From: Litoreibacter roseus | GTDB taxonomy: Bacteria; Pseudomonadota; Alphaproteobacteria; Rhodobacterales; Rhodobacteraceae | Assembly: GCF_009811795.1 (NCBI RefSeq) | Contig: NZ_BLJE01000001.1 | Location: 1,054,001-1,118,000, forward strand | Reading direction: 5' to 3' | Length of the DNA: 64,000 nt | Part shown: positions 27,116 through 36,488 of the stretch, in pieces | Layout: the number at the start of each line of letters is the position of its first letter | Position numbering within the stretch: position 1 is the stretch's first letter | Notes under the pieces: model-generated | Database searches by the model: none | What the model saw: the letters and a program-made list of their open reading frames with translations, nothing else | What the model was told of the DNA's origin: nothing | Made by a program: the position numbers and the translations under genes

Positions 27116-28144
27116 ATGAAGATCACAGTGGTAACCACCATGCGCAACGAGGCGCCCCACGCGCTGGAATGGATTGCGCATCATCGGGCGCTCGGCGTGA
27201 CGGATTTCGTGATCTACACAAATGACTGCGAAGACGGCACCGGCGCCTTGCTGGATTTGCTTCCTGACGTCCATCATTTGGACCAGAGCGAGGCAGATGG
27301 TGCCCCCCAATGGGCTGCCTTGCGCGCGGCATGGGACCATCCTGCTGTGGCAAACGCAGACTGGCTTTCTTGTTTGGATTGCGATGAATTTGTAAATTTA
27401 GACAATGCCTTATCAGGCGTTCCTGATCTGATTGATGCTGTCTCTGCGGATGCGATTGTCTTGCGATGGCGGCTCTTTGGAAATGATGGGCATCTGGATT
27501 TCTCTGACCAGCCAACGACAGAGCGCTACACCCGCGCGGCGCCCGCCAACATGCCGTTTCCGCCCATTGGCAGCTATTTCAAAACGCTTTTCCGGAAAGA
27601 CGGGCCGTTTCGCCAGTTTGGCGTTCACCGGCCCAAACAGAAAAATCCGGATCGTCACGGTGTTCCGACGTGGGTCGATGGTAGCGGGCAACCGATCGTG
27701 GGGGCTTTGGCTGCGAATGACGGCCAGATCATGCACTGGCGCCAGCCCATCGCCCGTAATCTCGTGCAGCTTAACCATTACTCGGTGCGGTCCGCTGCGG
27801 ATTTCATGATAAAGCGGGATCGGGGATTGCCGAACCATAGGGAGAAACCGCTGGATCTCACCTATTGGGTGGAACGAAATTTCAATGCGGTGGAAGAAAC
27901 CTCAATCGCACATCATCGGCCGAGGACAGAAACAGAGCTTGAGGCTTTTATGGCCATAAGTGGTGTGACCGAGGCAGTAGAGGCGGGGCAGGCGTGGCAT
28001 CGGGCGCGGTTTGCTGCGCTGATGAAAGATCCGGAAGAGTTGAAGCTTTACGGGCGGCTTGTTCTGGCAAATGGCAGTACGCCCCCCAACGCCGCTAAGG
28101 CGATGGAACTGGTCGAGGCATACGGGGCGGCTCATGGGGGATGA
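27116..28144 (+). CDS. Glycosyltransferase, GT2/GT92-like (Glyco_tranf_2_4 type)
   Basis: The 342-residue protein has the single compact domain of this family: VVTTMRNEAPHALEWIAHHR for nucleotide-sugar binding, VTDFVIYTNDCEDGT, and the metal-binding LDCDEFVN (D88, D90). Later come FKTLFRKDGPFRQFGVHRPK and LNHYSVRS, also family features. It is cytoplasmic, without membrane segments. The start at 27116 (MKITVVTTMRNE) begins at the first strand of the fold; the frame extends upstream but over the divergent promoter. It overlaps the next gene by 11 nt. The acceptor is probably a surface or exopolysaccharide, which is inference. Confidence 0.87.
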   Translation: MKITVVTTMRNEAPHALEWIAHHRALGVTDFVIYTNDCEDGTGALLDLLPDVHHLDQSEADGAPQWAALRAAWDHPAVANADWLSCLDCDEFVNLDNALSGVPDLIDAVSADAIVLRWRLFGNDGHLDFSDQPTTERYTRAAPANMPFPPIGSYFKTLFRKDGPFRQFGVHRPKQKNPDRHGVPTWVDGSGQPIVGALAANDGQIMHWRQPIARNLVQLNHYSVRSAADFMIKRDRGLPNHREKPLDLTYWVERNFNAVEETSIAHHRPRTETELEAFMAISGVTEAVEAGQAWHRARFAALMKDPEELKLYGRLVLANGSTPPNAAKAMELVEAYGAAHGG

Positions 28145-30386
28145 CGTTTATCATCACTGCGCATTGCCTGTCGTGGAAGCACATGGGGTGACCTGTCTGG
28201 ATTGTGTCGGCTGGCAACAGCCCACCGGTGATCTCGGACTGCGCGTCTTCCTGGCCGCAGGATCGGCGTTCAAAGGTATGGCCAAGACCGCGCCTGCCGG
28301 TTGCGCGAGCTTTTCTGACGCGCGGTCTATCAATGGGGGTCTAGTGTTTGCGGGCCAAGCGCCTTTGGCCGATACGACAACGTTCGCCATGGTCAATGGG
28401 TCTGTTGAACTGCCGATCTCCACCCCCGAGCCTGAACTGTTCGATGGGCTCAATGTCTGCATCGCTGAAGTCAACGGGACACCCATCGCGCAGATCGAGG
28501 CGTGGATACGTTATCATCTGCCGTTCGGTTTGCAGGCCCTCATTCTTGTTGACCGTGGAAAGCAGAAAGAAAACAAGCAACTGGCAGGTGACCTTAAGGC
28601 TTTAGTGGCCAAGTCTGGGCTGTCCAGATTGTTACATGTTACGTCACCTGTTCCCCTTGGCAGGCCCAACCTTCCCCAAGCGTCCCATCCCTACAATGCG
28701 CCGGACGCGCCCGGGAAAGACCGGATGACCGATCTCGACGCCAATTCTTGGACCGCGCCGCTGGGACAATTGCACATTTACGAGTGGGCCAGATGGCGGT
28801 TTCTGGGACGGGCCAAAGCGGTGATGAACCTTGAACTTTCGGATCTTCTACAGCCCGGTGCGGACCCGTTTACAAAAGTTCACGACAGCACTCAGGGAGT
28901 TATCCAACTGCTCGGGGACCGCATTTATCCCTGGCGCGTCAGGTCTGATGATGCGCCGTCTTTTGGGGATCACATCTGTAAGCCATTCGATGCAAGCGGG
29001 GGCAATCGCAGATGGTGTCTGGCCCCCGCGCGATTGCGGCCCGACAACACATGGCGGCTGGTCCGGGTCGTCGATGCGGTCCCTGCCGAGGGGGAAAGCG
29101 CTCTGTTCTGGCGCGCCATGTCTTTGGTCCACCCCTACAGCAATATCGCCGAAATCGTGCCCAAGACGTCGCTGGTGGAAGATGCCGCGGTGTTGAAATT
29201 CATGTCGGATAACTTCGATCACAAACCGGTCCGCGCACCAGACAGTAAGGTTGATGCGGCGCCGGCTCCGGACAATAACCGCTGTTGTGTGATCACCTGC
29301 ATGAAAAACGAAGGCCCGTTCATTCTGGAATGGCTGGCCTATCATCGCGCGATCGGCGTAACGGATTTTTTGATCTATACGAATGACTGCACGGACGGGA
29401 CTGTCGAATTGCTGGACGCCTTGCAGAAGCGCGGCCTTGTTCAACGACGTGATAACCCGTTCAGGCAGACAGGTCTCAAACCTCAGCACGCCGCGCTGCA
29501 AGCGGCCGAGAGTGAGACACTTCTGCAAACTGCCGGATGGGCGATCTCAATGGACGTCGATGAGTTCATCAATATTCATGTCGGCGATGGCCAGCTAGGC
29601 GATCTCTTCGATCACATTGGCGACGCCAACATGGTTTCTTTGACATGGCGGCTGTTTGGCAACAGCGACGTGGACCTCTTCGAAGATGCCTTTCTGATCG
29701 ATCAATTCACCCAGTGCGCCCCGGAACTGGCCCGAAAGCCCCATCAGGCGTGGGGTTTCAAGACTCTGTTTCGCAACATCGGCATCTACAAGAAGCTCGG
29801 CGTGCATCGCCCCAAGGGGTTGAAGCCGGACTTGTGGGATCAAATCAAGTGGGTCAACGGGTCTGGCAGAGCCATGCCGAAGAAGCTGTTACGGAACGGA
29901 TGGCGGTCCACGCTTGACAGCTATGGCTATGACGTCGTGACGCTAAACCATTATGCCGTGCGATCAGCGGAAAGTTTTTTGGTCAAGCGAGACCGGGGAC
30001 GGGTCAATCACGTGGCCCGGGATCAGGGGCTGAACTATTGGTTCCGGATGAACAACAACTGGCAGGAAGATCGCTCAATCCAGACCAAACGCAGCGCGCT
30101 GGTCGAAGAGTATGAACGACTACTTTCCGACCCTGAGATCAGCGCCGCCCACGCGGCGTGCGTTGTAGCCCATAGATCCAAGATAGATGATCTTCGAGCG
30201 GCGGAGACCTACGGTACGTTCTACCAAGAACTCACCAGCGAGCGCATGAAACGGCTGTCCCGGATGCATCCGTATTTTGGGGCCAACGTTTTCATTTCCG
30301 GGCCGAGCAGCGTCCCGGACGATGTTGTTTTCAAATCAGATTTTCCGGAACGCTTCTTCTTTACCGTTGAGCGCGATCCGGCCTGA
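28134..30386 (+). CDS. Tandem glycosyltransferase: degenerate N-terminal copy plus intact GT2/GT92-like domain
   Basis: This 750-residue protein has a C-terminal half (from about residue 382) that closely resembles the preceding gene product: ITCMKNEGPFILEWLAYHR, VTDFLIYTNDCTDGT, MDVDEFIN (D474, D476), LGVHRPKGLKP and LNHYAVRSAESF. The N-terminal half keeps the fold order (VCIAEVNGTPIAQIEAWIRY, LPFGLQALILVDRG) but at the metal site reads VMNLELSDLL, with no DXD. It therefore looks like a catalytically dead copy that may bind the acceptor. The ATG at 28134 lies 11 nt inside the upstream gene. It ends 39 nt before the convergent acyl-CoA dehydrogenase gene. Confidence 0.83.
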   Translation: MGDDVYHHCALPVVEAHGVTCLDCVGWQQPTGDLGLRVFLAAGSAFKGMAKTAPAGCASFSDARSINGGLVFAGQAPLADTTTFAMVNGSVELPISTPEPELFDGLNVCIAEVNGTPIAQIEAWIRYHLPFGLQALILVDRGKQKENKQLAGDLKALVAKSGLSRLLHVTSPVPLGRPNLPQASHPYNAPDAPGKDRMTDLDANSWTAPLGQLHIYEWARWRFLGRAKAVMNLELSDLLQPGADPFTKVHDSTQGVIQLLGDRIYPWRVRSDDAPSFGDHICKPFDASGGNRRWCLAPARLRPDNTWRLVRVVDAVPAEGESALFWRAMSLVHPYSNIAEIVPKTSLVEDAAVLKFMSDNFDHKPVRAPDSKVDAAPAPDNNRCCVITCMKNEGPFILEWLAYHRAIGVTDFLIYTNDCTDGTVELLDALQKRGLVQRRDNPFRQTGLKPQHAALQAAESETLLQTAGWAISMDVDEFINIHVGDGQLGDLFDHIGDANMVSLTWRLFGNSDVDLFEDAFLIDQFTQCAPELARKPHQAWGFKTLFRNIGIYKKLGVHRPKGLKPDLWDQIKWVNGSGRAMPKKLLRNGWRSTLDSYGYDVVTLNHYAVRSAESFLVKRDRGRVNHVARDQGLNYWFRMNNNWQEDRSIQTKRSALVEEYERLLSDPEISAAHAACVVAHRSKIDDLRAAETYGTFYQELTSERMKRLSRMHPYFGANVFISGPSSVPDDVVFKSDFPERFFFTVERDPA

Positions 30387-30424
30387 CCGCACCAGCGCTG
30401 ACATTCTCCCAACTGGCTCGCGAC

Positions 30425-31645
30425 CTAGAAAAAAGCCTGTAATCCGGTTTGCGCGCGGCCAAGGATCAGGGCGTGAACGTCATGGGTGCCCTCGTAGGTG
30501 TTCACGGTCTCTAGGTTCACCATGTGGCGCATCACCTGGAACTCTTCCGAAATGCCGTTGCCGCCGTGCATGTCGCGAGCTGTCCGGGCGATCTCCAGCG
30601 CTTTGCCGCAGTTGTTGCGCTTCATCAGGCTGATCATCTCGGGCGCGGCATTGCCTTCTTCCATCAGGCGCCCGACACGCAACGAACCCTGAAGACCTAA
30701 CGAGATCTCTGTCTGCATGTCTGCCAGCTTTTTCTGAAACAGCTGCGTGCCCGCAAGGGGTTTATTGAATTGCTTGCGATCAAGCCCGTATTGACGGGCG
30801 GCGTGCCAACAAAACTCAGCCGCCCCCATGACGCCCCAACTGATCCCGTAGCGCGCTCGGTTGAGACATCCGAAGGGACCTTTGAGACCCTCTACATTCG
30901 GTAGGAGAGCGTCTTTTCCGACCTCCACGCCGTCCATCACGATTTCGCCGGTGGTGGAGGCCCGCAAGCTCAGCTTTCCGCCAATCTTAGGAGCGGACAG
31001 GCCTTTCATTCCCTTTTCAAGGACGAACCCCCGGATCTTGCCACCATGTGCCTCGGATTTGGCCCAGACCACAAAAACATCCGCGAAGGGCGCGTTCGAG
31101 ATCCACATCTTTGAGCCGGACAGGACATAGCCCGTGGCGGTTTCTTTTGCGGTGGTTTTCATACCCGCAGGATCGGATCCCGCGTCCGGTTCGGTCAGAC
31201 CGAAACACCCGATAAGTTCGCCCGACGCAAGCCCCGGCAGGTACTTCTGGCGCTGCTCTTCCGAGCCGTAGGCATAGATCGGGTACATCACCAGAGACGA
31301 CTGCACCGACATCATGGACCGATAGCCGCTGTCGATCCGCTCGATCTCACGCGCGACGAGGCCGTAGGTGACATATCCGGCACCAAGCCCACCATATTCT
31401 TCCGGCACGGTGACCCCCAGAAGGCCCGCGGCACCCATGTCCTTGAATATTCCGGGATCACTGGTTTCTTCGCGGTAGGCATCGATGACCTTCGGCGCCA
31501 GTTTTTCGTTGGCAAAGGTGCGCGCGGCGTCGCGCAGCATGCGCTCGTCTTCCGTCAATTGATCCTCAAGTCGGAACGCATCTTCCCAGTCGAACCGGGC
31601 CATGTCCGGCGCATCTTTGGCTTTGATCGGCGTGGTTACGTTCAT
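30425..31645 (-). CDS. gcdH: Acyl-CoA dehydrogenase, glutaryl-CoA dehydrogenase type
   Basis: The 406-residue FAD enzyme most resembles glutaryl-CoA dehydrogenase, which oxidises and decarboxylates glutaryl-CoA to crotonyl-CoA in lysine and tryptophan breakdown. Features are the [19 protein letters not shown] start, [15 protein letters not shown] for FAD/substrate binding, the family-specific [18 protein letters not shown], and the catalytic Glu385 in [15 protein letters not shown]. It stands alone on the minus strand with 118 bases to the divergent MoxR gene. The acyl-CoA dehydrogenase family is certain, and the glutaryl specificity is likely from the overall pattern. Confidence 0.9.
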   Translation of the reverse strand: MNVTTPIKAKDAPDMARFDWEDAFRLEDQLTEDERMLRDAARTFANEKLAPKVIDAYREETSDPGIFKDMGAAGLLGVTVPEEYGGLGAGYVTYGLVAREIERIDSGYRSMMSVQSSLVMYPIYAYGSEEQRQKYLPGLASGELIGCFGLTEPDAGSDPAGMKTTAKETATGYVLSGSKMWISNAPFADVFVVWAKSEAHGGKIRGFVLEKGMKGLSAPKIGGKLSLRASTTGEIVMDGVEVGKDALLPNVEGLKGPFGCLNRARYGISWGVMGAAEFCWHAARQYGLDRKQFNKPLAGTQLFQKKLADMQTEISLGLQGSLRVGRLMEEGNAAPEMISLMKRNNCGKALEIARTARDMHGGNGISEEFQVMRHMVNLETVNTYEGTHDVHALILGRAQTGLQAFF

Positions 31646-31763
31646 GGGGAAGCTCCTTCAATGGTTGCGCTAAGACTATCGTCTTGGTTTCGCTTCGGCA
31701 ATGCGGCGGGTCACCTTGACGCGGACGGGTCAAGATGCAGCATTGGCCGTCTGAGGAGACGCC

Positions 31764-32675
31764 ATGACAAGTTTGCCCGCATCTATCGATGAGACGATTT
31801 CTCTTTTGGAGGGGCAGAACTATGTCTGTTCCCGCGCTTTGGCGACGGTGGTGTTCCTGTCACTTAAGCTTGGGCGACCCGTGTTTCTGGAAGGCGAGGC
31901 CGGCGTTGGGAAAACCGAGATCGCAAAGGCCATGGCCGCCGCACTGGGTCGCAAGCTGATCCGGCTTCAATGCTACGAGGGGTTGGATGCCGCAAGCGCA
32001 GTCTACGAATGGAATTTCGCCGCACAAATGGTTGCGATCCGCGCGGCTGAGGCCGAGGGAAACGCCGATAAGGATACGCTTCAGCGGGAACTCTTCTCGG
32101 GCGATTACCTGATTTCCCGCCCTCTGCTTCAGGCGATGGAGCCGCAGGAGGGCGGTGCACCGATCCTTTTGATCGATGAGTTGGACCGCACCGACGAGCC
32201 GTTCGAGGCGTTCCTTTTGGAAGCGCTCAGCGATTTTCAGGTGACGATCCCGGAACTTGGCACGATCACAGCGCCAGAGCCGCCCATCGTTATTCTCACA
32301 TCGAACAGAACGCGCGAAGTGCACGACGCCCTCAAGCGCCGCTGTCTCTACCATTGGGTAGACTATCCCAATTTCGAGCGCGAGATGGAGATCCTGCGCG
32401 CTCGTGCGCCCGAAGCGCAGGAAACGCTGAGCCGCGAAATCGTCGCGTTCGTTCAAAAGTTGCGGACGGAGGACCTGTTCAAGAAACCGGGCGTGGCCGA
32501 GACGATCGACTGGGCGAAGTGCCTGCTGGCCCTTGATGTGATGACTATGAGCCCCGAGGTGATTGCCGATACTTTGGGCGCTATTTTGAAGTATCAGGAC
32601 GATATCCAGAAAATTCAGGGCTCCGAGGCCAAGCGTTTGTTGGACGAGGTTCGGGCGGAACTGGCCACGGCCTGA
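31764..32675 (+). CDS. MoxR-family AAA+ ATPase (CoxD-like)
   Basis: The 303-residue AAA+ ATPase has Walker A GEAGVGKTEIAKAMA, the family RLQCYEGLDAASAVYEWNF segment, Walker B ILLIDELDR and sensor/arginine elements around ILTSNRTREVHDALKRRC. MoxR ATPases pair with VWA-domain proteins as metal or cofactor chaperones; CoxD helps build the Cu-S-Mo site of CO dehydrogenase. A GAGGAG site precedes the ATG. The VWA gene starts 3 nt after its stop. The molybdenum-linked genes downstream favour a CoxD-like role over other MoxR roles. Confidence 0.92.
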   Translation: MTSLPASIDETISLLEGQNYVCSRALATVVFLSLKLGRPVFLEGEAGVGKTEIAKAMAAALGRKLIRLQCYEGLDAASAVYEWNFAAQMVAIRAAEAEGNADKDTLQRELFSGDYLISRPLLQAMEPQEGGAPILLIDELDRTDEPFEAFLLEALSDFQVTIPELGTITAPEPPIVILTSNRTREVHDALKRRCLYHWVDYPNFEREMEILRARAPEAQETLSREIVAFVQKLRTEDLFKKPGVAETIDWAKCLLALDVMTMSPEVIADTLGAILKYQDDIQKIQGSEAKRLLDEVRAELATA

Positions 32676-32678
32676 TCC

Positions 32679-33932
32679 ATGGCTGAATATCTGCCTCTCG
32701 ACATTCCCGAAGACGGGAAGCTTGCGACGAACATTACATGGTTCGCGCGTGCTCTGCGCGCAGCGGGATTGCCCGTTGGTCCGGGGCGTGTGATTGATGC
32801 CGTCCGCGCGGTCGAAGCGGCGGGGTTTTCCCGTAAACAGGATTTCTATTTCACGCTACAGGCCTGTTTCGTCTCCCGTCCTGAACATCGGGCTGTGTTT
32901 GCGCAAATCTTCCGGCTCTATTGGCGCGACCCCCGGTATCTGGAGCATATGATTGCGGCGTTGACGCCCGCGATCCGGGGCGTGCAGGAAGAAAAGAAGG
33001 CCAAATCCGCCGAAAAACGCGCGGCAGAGGCGCTTTTGGACGGGGTGAACCGCGACCTTCCCGACATTCCAGATGACGAGGAAGACGGCACGCAGATCGA
33101 GATTGATGCGTCCCGCACCATGTCATCTGAAGAACGTCTGCGATCGCTGGACTTCGAGCAGATGAGCACCGCCGAGATGGCCGAGGCAAGGCGTATGCTG
33201 GCCAAGCTGAAGCTGCCTGTCCGGCCGCTGATGTCCCGCCGGACGAAGCTGGCACTGAGAGGCAACCGGATCGATTGGCGGGCCACATTGCGCCACTCTA
33301 TGAGGACAGGGGGCGATCTGCAGGAGCTTCGGCTCAAGCAACCGCGCATCCGCTGGCCCAATCTTGTGGCCCTTTGTGATATCTCAGGCTCGATGAGCCA
33401 CTATTCCCGTGTGGTGCTTCATTTTCTGCATGCGGTCAGCAACGAAAAAGGCGCCGGATGGGCGCAGGTCCATGCGCTCACCTTCGGGACCCGCCTGACC
33501 AATATCACCCGCCATCTGCGTCAACGTGATGTCGATGCAGCGCTTGCCGCCGCCGGGGCGGAGGCTCAGGATTGGGAAGGGGGCACGCGGATCGGATCTT
33601 GCTTGCATGACTTCAACCGGGATTGGTCGCGGCGGGTAATGGGGCAGGGGGCGATCGTCCTGCTCATTACTGATGGGCTTGACCGGGATGACCCGGATGT
33701 CCTGGCGCGGGAAATGCAGCGGCTTAACCTAAGTGCACGGCGTGTCATTTGGCTCAATCCGCTTCTCAGGTGGGAAGAATTCGCCCCAAAGGCCAAGGGT
33801 ATTGCGGCAATGCTGCCTCATGTGGACAGTTTTAGAGCGGGTCACAGCATCGCGTCGTTAGAGGCGCTGGCAGACGCGCTTAGCCGTCCGGATGACACGG
33901 GCGAGAAGGCGCGGTTGATGGCGCAGCTGTGA
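32679..33932 (+). CDS. VWA-domain protein, CoxE-like
   Basis: The 417-residue protein has an N-terminal helical part and a C-terminal von Willebrand A domain with the metal-ion adhesion site DISGSMSHYSRV and a second strand VLLITDGLDRDDPDVL. It matches the CoxE family, which works with the MoxR-type ATPase CoxD in maturation of molybdenum hydroxylases. An acidic stretch (DDEEDGTQIEID) lies near residue 130. The gene is tightly coupled to the ATPase gene (3 nt) and ends just before the DUF1203 gene. Confidence 0.92.
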   Translation: MAEYLPLDIPEDGKLATNITWFARALRAAGLPVGPGRVIDAVRAVEAAGFSRKQDFYFTLQACFVSRPEHRAVFAQIFRLYWRDPRYLEHMIAALTPAIRGVQEEKKAKSAEKRAAEALLDGVNRDLPDIPDDEEDGTQIEIDASRTMSSEERLRSLDFEQMSTAEMAEARRMLAKLKLPVRPLMSRRTKLALRGNRIDWRATLRHSMRTGGDLQELRLKQPRIRWPNLVALCDISGSMSHYSRVVLHFLHAVSNEKGAGWAQVHALTFGTRLTNITRHLRQRDVDAALAAAGAEAQDWEGGTRIGSCLHDFNRDWSRRVMGQGAIVLLITDGLDRDDPDVLAREMQRLNLSARRVIWLNPLLRWEEFAPKAKGIAAMLPHVDSFRAGHSIASLEALADALSRPDDTGEKARLMAQL

Positions 33933-34015
33933 CGGTGTTTGCGCAAGCTTCGGGTCGGCTGCCCCCGCGTCGTATCGTAGGATCTGTTCATCTTAAAACG
34001 ATGGAGACCCAGGTC

Positions 34016-34480
34016 ATGAAATTCACACCCTATGCTCAGACCTTTGTAGATGACATCCGCGCAGGCGGCCCGGATGCCTATGGGCGGGTGGCGGAGGAGG
34101 CGATCTCGTCCGGCACTGGCACACCCTGCCGGTCCTGCCTCAAAAACGTGCCAAAAGGGGATACCATGCTCATCCTTGCCGCGCGCCCCTTTCGGACTCT
34201 GCATCCCTATGCCGAAACAGGTCCTATTTTTTTCTGCAAGGCGCCGTGCATGCCTTACGCGGACGACGGCACGCCCGACATTCTTAGCCGGTCTCCTGAA
34301 TTTCTGGTTAAGGCGTACAGTGCGGATGACCGTATTCTCTACGGCACGGGCCGGATCACACCAAAGGATGAGATCACGGATTATGCGCGGACGCTTTTCG
34401 ACCGGGAGGATGTCACCTACATTGATGTGAGATCGGCCCGAAACAACTGCTTTCTGACAAGGATCATCCGTGACACCTGA
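34016..34480 (+). CDS. DUF1203 family protein
   Basis: The 154-residue protein has the cysteine-containing elements TPCRSCLKNVPKGDTMLIL and GPIFFCKAPCMPYADD, and ends SARNNCFLTRI, as in DUF1203 proteins of unknown function. The cysteines and the His in LHPYAETGP might bind a metal. The frame opens with a GTG at 33929 overlapping the VWA stop, but the ATG at 34016 has a better site (CCAGG) and starts at the family N-terminus KFTPYAQTF; this choice is moderate. Its end overlaps the GTG start of the XdhC gene by 11 nt. Confidence 0.82.
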   Translation: MKFTPYAQTFVDDIRAGGPDAYGRVAEEAISSGTGTPCRSCLKNVPKGDTMLILAARPFRTLHPYAETGPIFFCKAPCMPYADDGTPDILSRSPEFLVKAYSADDRILYGTGRITPKDEITDYARTLFDREDVTYIDVRSARNNCFLTRIIRDT

Positions 34481-35435
34481 CCTCAACGATATCCCGGCGA
34501 TCGCCTTGGACTGGCACCAGAAGGGCACGGGTGCTGCAATCGCCACAGTTGTTGAAACCTGGGGATCAGCGCCGCGGCCCGTGGGCAGCCAACTGGCGAT
34601 CAGCGGCGAGGGCGACATTATGGGGTCTGTCTCGGGCGGATGCGTTGAGGCCGCTGTCGTGGTCGAGGCAATAGACGCGCTTGATGACGGCAAGCCCCGC
34701 ATTCTTGAGTACGGCGTCAGCGACGATGAGGCCTTTGCGGTTGGGCTCGCATGTGGCGGGACAATCCGCGTGATGGTGGAACCCGTGGGCAAGGCAATTC
34801 CAGAAGACTTGCTTGCGGACTTGGTCGCACGCCGAGGTAGTGCCGCGCCTGTGGCCTATGTGGTGAACACATTGGATTGGTCTCGCCATCTAGGGTCGCT
34901 TGAAGATCATCCAGAGCGATTTCGCAGCGACAAATCCGGGTTTGACGAGGAGGTTTTTGTTGGCATTCATAATCCGCCCCTGCGGATGGCCGTGATCGGC
35001 GGCGCACATATAGCGCAGCCTTTGGTCGATATGGCGCGGGCCTGTGGCTTCGCGCCCGTCGTCATAGACCCGCGCGAGACGTTCGCCAGCCCGGCGCGGT
35101 TTCCCGGCACGCCCCTTGTCCACGATTGGCCCGATGAGGCGCTGGAGGCGTTCGGGCTCGACACGCGCAGTGCTGTGGTGACCCTCACCCATGATCCCAA
35201 GATTGACGATCCCGCAATCACTCAGGCACTGAAATCCGACTGTTTTTATCTGGGCTGCCTCGGATCTACGCGGACCCATGCGAAGCGGGTCGCGCGGCTG
35301 GAAGAACAGGGGTTTTCGCCCAAAGATATCGCGCGGATCCACGCGCCTGTCGGGCTGGATATCGGCTCGAAGTCGCCGGCAGAAATCGCGGTTTCGATCA
35401 TGGCGCAGATCATTCAAAGTCTGCGGCAGGGCTGA
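34470..35435 (+). CDS. XdhC/CoxF family molybdenum cofactor maturation protein
   Basis: XdhC-type proteins bind molybdenum cofactor and pass its sulfurated form to xanthine dehydrogenase-like enzymes. The 321-residue protein has the N-terminal XdhC/CoxI domain (ETWGSAPRPVGSQLAIS and MGSVSGGCVEAAV) and the C-terminal Rossmann domain (MAVIGGAHIAQPLVDMA, VVTLTHDPKIDDPAI, YLGCLGSTRTHAKR). It begins with GTG at 34470 inside the end of the DUF1203 gene and shares one base with the next start (TGATG). Together with MoxR and VWA proteins it indicates a molybdenum hydroxylase maturation cassette. Confidence 0.93.
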   Translation: MTPDLNDIPAIALDWHQKGTGAAIATVVETWGSAPRPVGSQLAISGEGDIMGSVSGGCVEAAVVVEAIDALDDGKPRILEYGVSDDEAFAVGLACGGTIRVMVEPVGKAIPEDLLADLVARRGSAAPVAYVVNTLDWSRHLGSLEDHPERFRSDKSGFDEEVFVGIHNPPLRMAVIGGAHIAQPLVDMARACGFAPVVIDPRETFASPARFPGTPLVHDWPDEALEAFGLDTRSAVVTLTHDPKIDDPAITQALKSDCFYLGCLGSTRTHAKRVARLEEQGFSPKDIARIHAPVGLDIGSKSPAEIAVSIMAQIIQSLRQG

Positions 35436-36442
35436 TGGACTTCGGATCAGTTCCGACGGAAAACGCAGGCGGTGCGATCCTTGCCCACTCCGTTCAGGTT
35501 GGCGAAAGACGGCTGCGCAAGGGCGCATGGCTGACCGAGGCGCATATCGCGGATCTGACAGAAGCGGGCGTCACTGAAGTGACCATTGCAAGGCTGGGCG
35601 ACGCAGATGTTCACGAAGACGCGGCGGCCCTGCAACTGGCACAGGCGCTGGTTCCTGATCCGGCGGCCGTCCATCTTGAGCTGGGGCGACCGGGCACAGG
35701 CCGCGTCAACATTCTAGCAACGCGACCCGGAATTGCTGCGGTTGATGCCGCAAAGATCAACGCGCTGAACAACATTGATCCGATGATTACGGTGGCGACG
35801 GTTCCGGAATGGCAGCGCATGGCCTCGCGCGGGATGGTCGCGACGGTCAAAATCATCTCCTACGGGGTAGCTGAGGATGCATTGAGGCGGGCGTGCGACG
35901 CGGGGCGGGGGGGCTTGACGCTTAGGCCCGCGGAGCTGACACGAGCTACTCTGATCCAGACGCGCGTCGGTACGGATGACGGCGAAAAGGGCCACGCGGC
36001 GATTGCGCAGAGGATGGAAGCGTTGTCCGTCGACCTTGATCCCAAACACGTGGTGCCGCACGCCATAGCGCCGTTGTCGGAGGCCTTGCTTGCAGCGGAA
36101 GGCGAGGTGCTGTGCATCCTGACGGGGTCCGCGACCTCGGATCTTCTGGATGTCGCGCCCGAAGCCGTGCGGCGCGCAGGGGGGACGGTTCATCATTTCG
36201 GCATGCCCGTTGACCCCGGCAATTTGCTGTTTCTGGGCGCGCTAGGAGACAAGCCAGTGATTGGTCTTCCGGGCTGTGCGAAATCGCCCGCGCTCAATGG
36301 GGCCGACTGGGTGCTGGAGCGGATCATTTGCGCGGTACCAGTGACACCAACGGACATCATGGGCATGGGGGTCGGCGGTCTCCTGAAGGAAATACCGACG
36401 CGCCCTCAGCCCCGACGTGCGCAATCTTCGTCTGAAACATAA
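35435..36442 (+). CDS. Molybdopterin-binding (MoeA/MoCF-like) protein
   Basis: The 335-residue protein starts MDFGSVPTENAGGAILAHSV, an opening I know from molybdopterin-binding proteins next to xdhC genes. It has a C-terminal MoCF-like domain with CILTGSATSDLLDVAPEAVR and the MPVDPGNLLFLGALGDKPVI segment (compare the PGNP-type element of MoeA). It lacks the full MoeA length of about 400 residues, so it is probably not the main molybdenum insertase but a cassette-specific variant, possibly for cytidylylated cofactor. It is translationally coupled to the xdhC gene and ends at a clear hairpin. Confidence 0.82.
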   Translation: MDFGSVPTENAGGAILAHSVQVGERRLRKGAWLTEAHIADLTEAGVTEVTIARLGDADVHEDAAALQLAQALVPDPAAVHLELGRPGTGRVNILATRPGIAAVDAAKINALNNIDPMITVATVPEWQRMASRGMVATVKIISYGVAEDALRRACDAGRGGLTLRPAELTRATLIQTRVGTDDGEKGHAAIAQRMEALSVDLDPKHVVPHAIAPLSEALLAAEGEVLCILTGSATSDLLDVAPEAVRRAGGTVHHFGMPVDPGNLLFLGALGDKPVIGLPGCAKSPALNGADWVLERIICAVPVTPTDIMGMGVGGLLKEIPTRPQPRRAQSSSET

Positions 36443-36444
36443 AA

Positions 36445-36465
36445 AGCCCCGGCACTGCCGAGGCT
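36445..36465. terminator. Bidirectional terminator hairpin
   Basis: AGCCCCGGCA-c-TGCCGAGGCT forms a near-perfect stem (one mismatch, effective loop about 5 bases) just after the stop of the molybdopterin-binding gene. On the minus strand it is followed by TTTTTATG, a fair U-run for ending infC transcription, and on the plus strand by TTCATT. It separates the two convergent units. Confidence 0.75.
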
Positions 36466-36488
36466 TCATTCGTTCCATGGAAGGAAAA

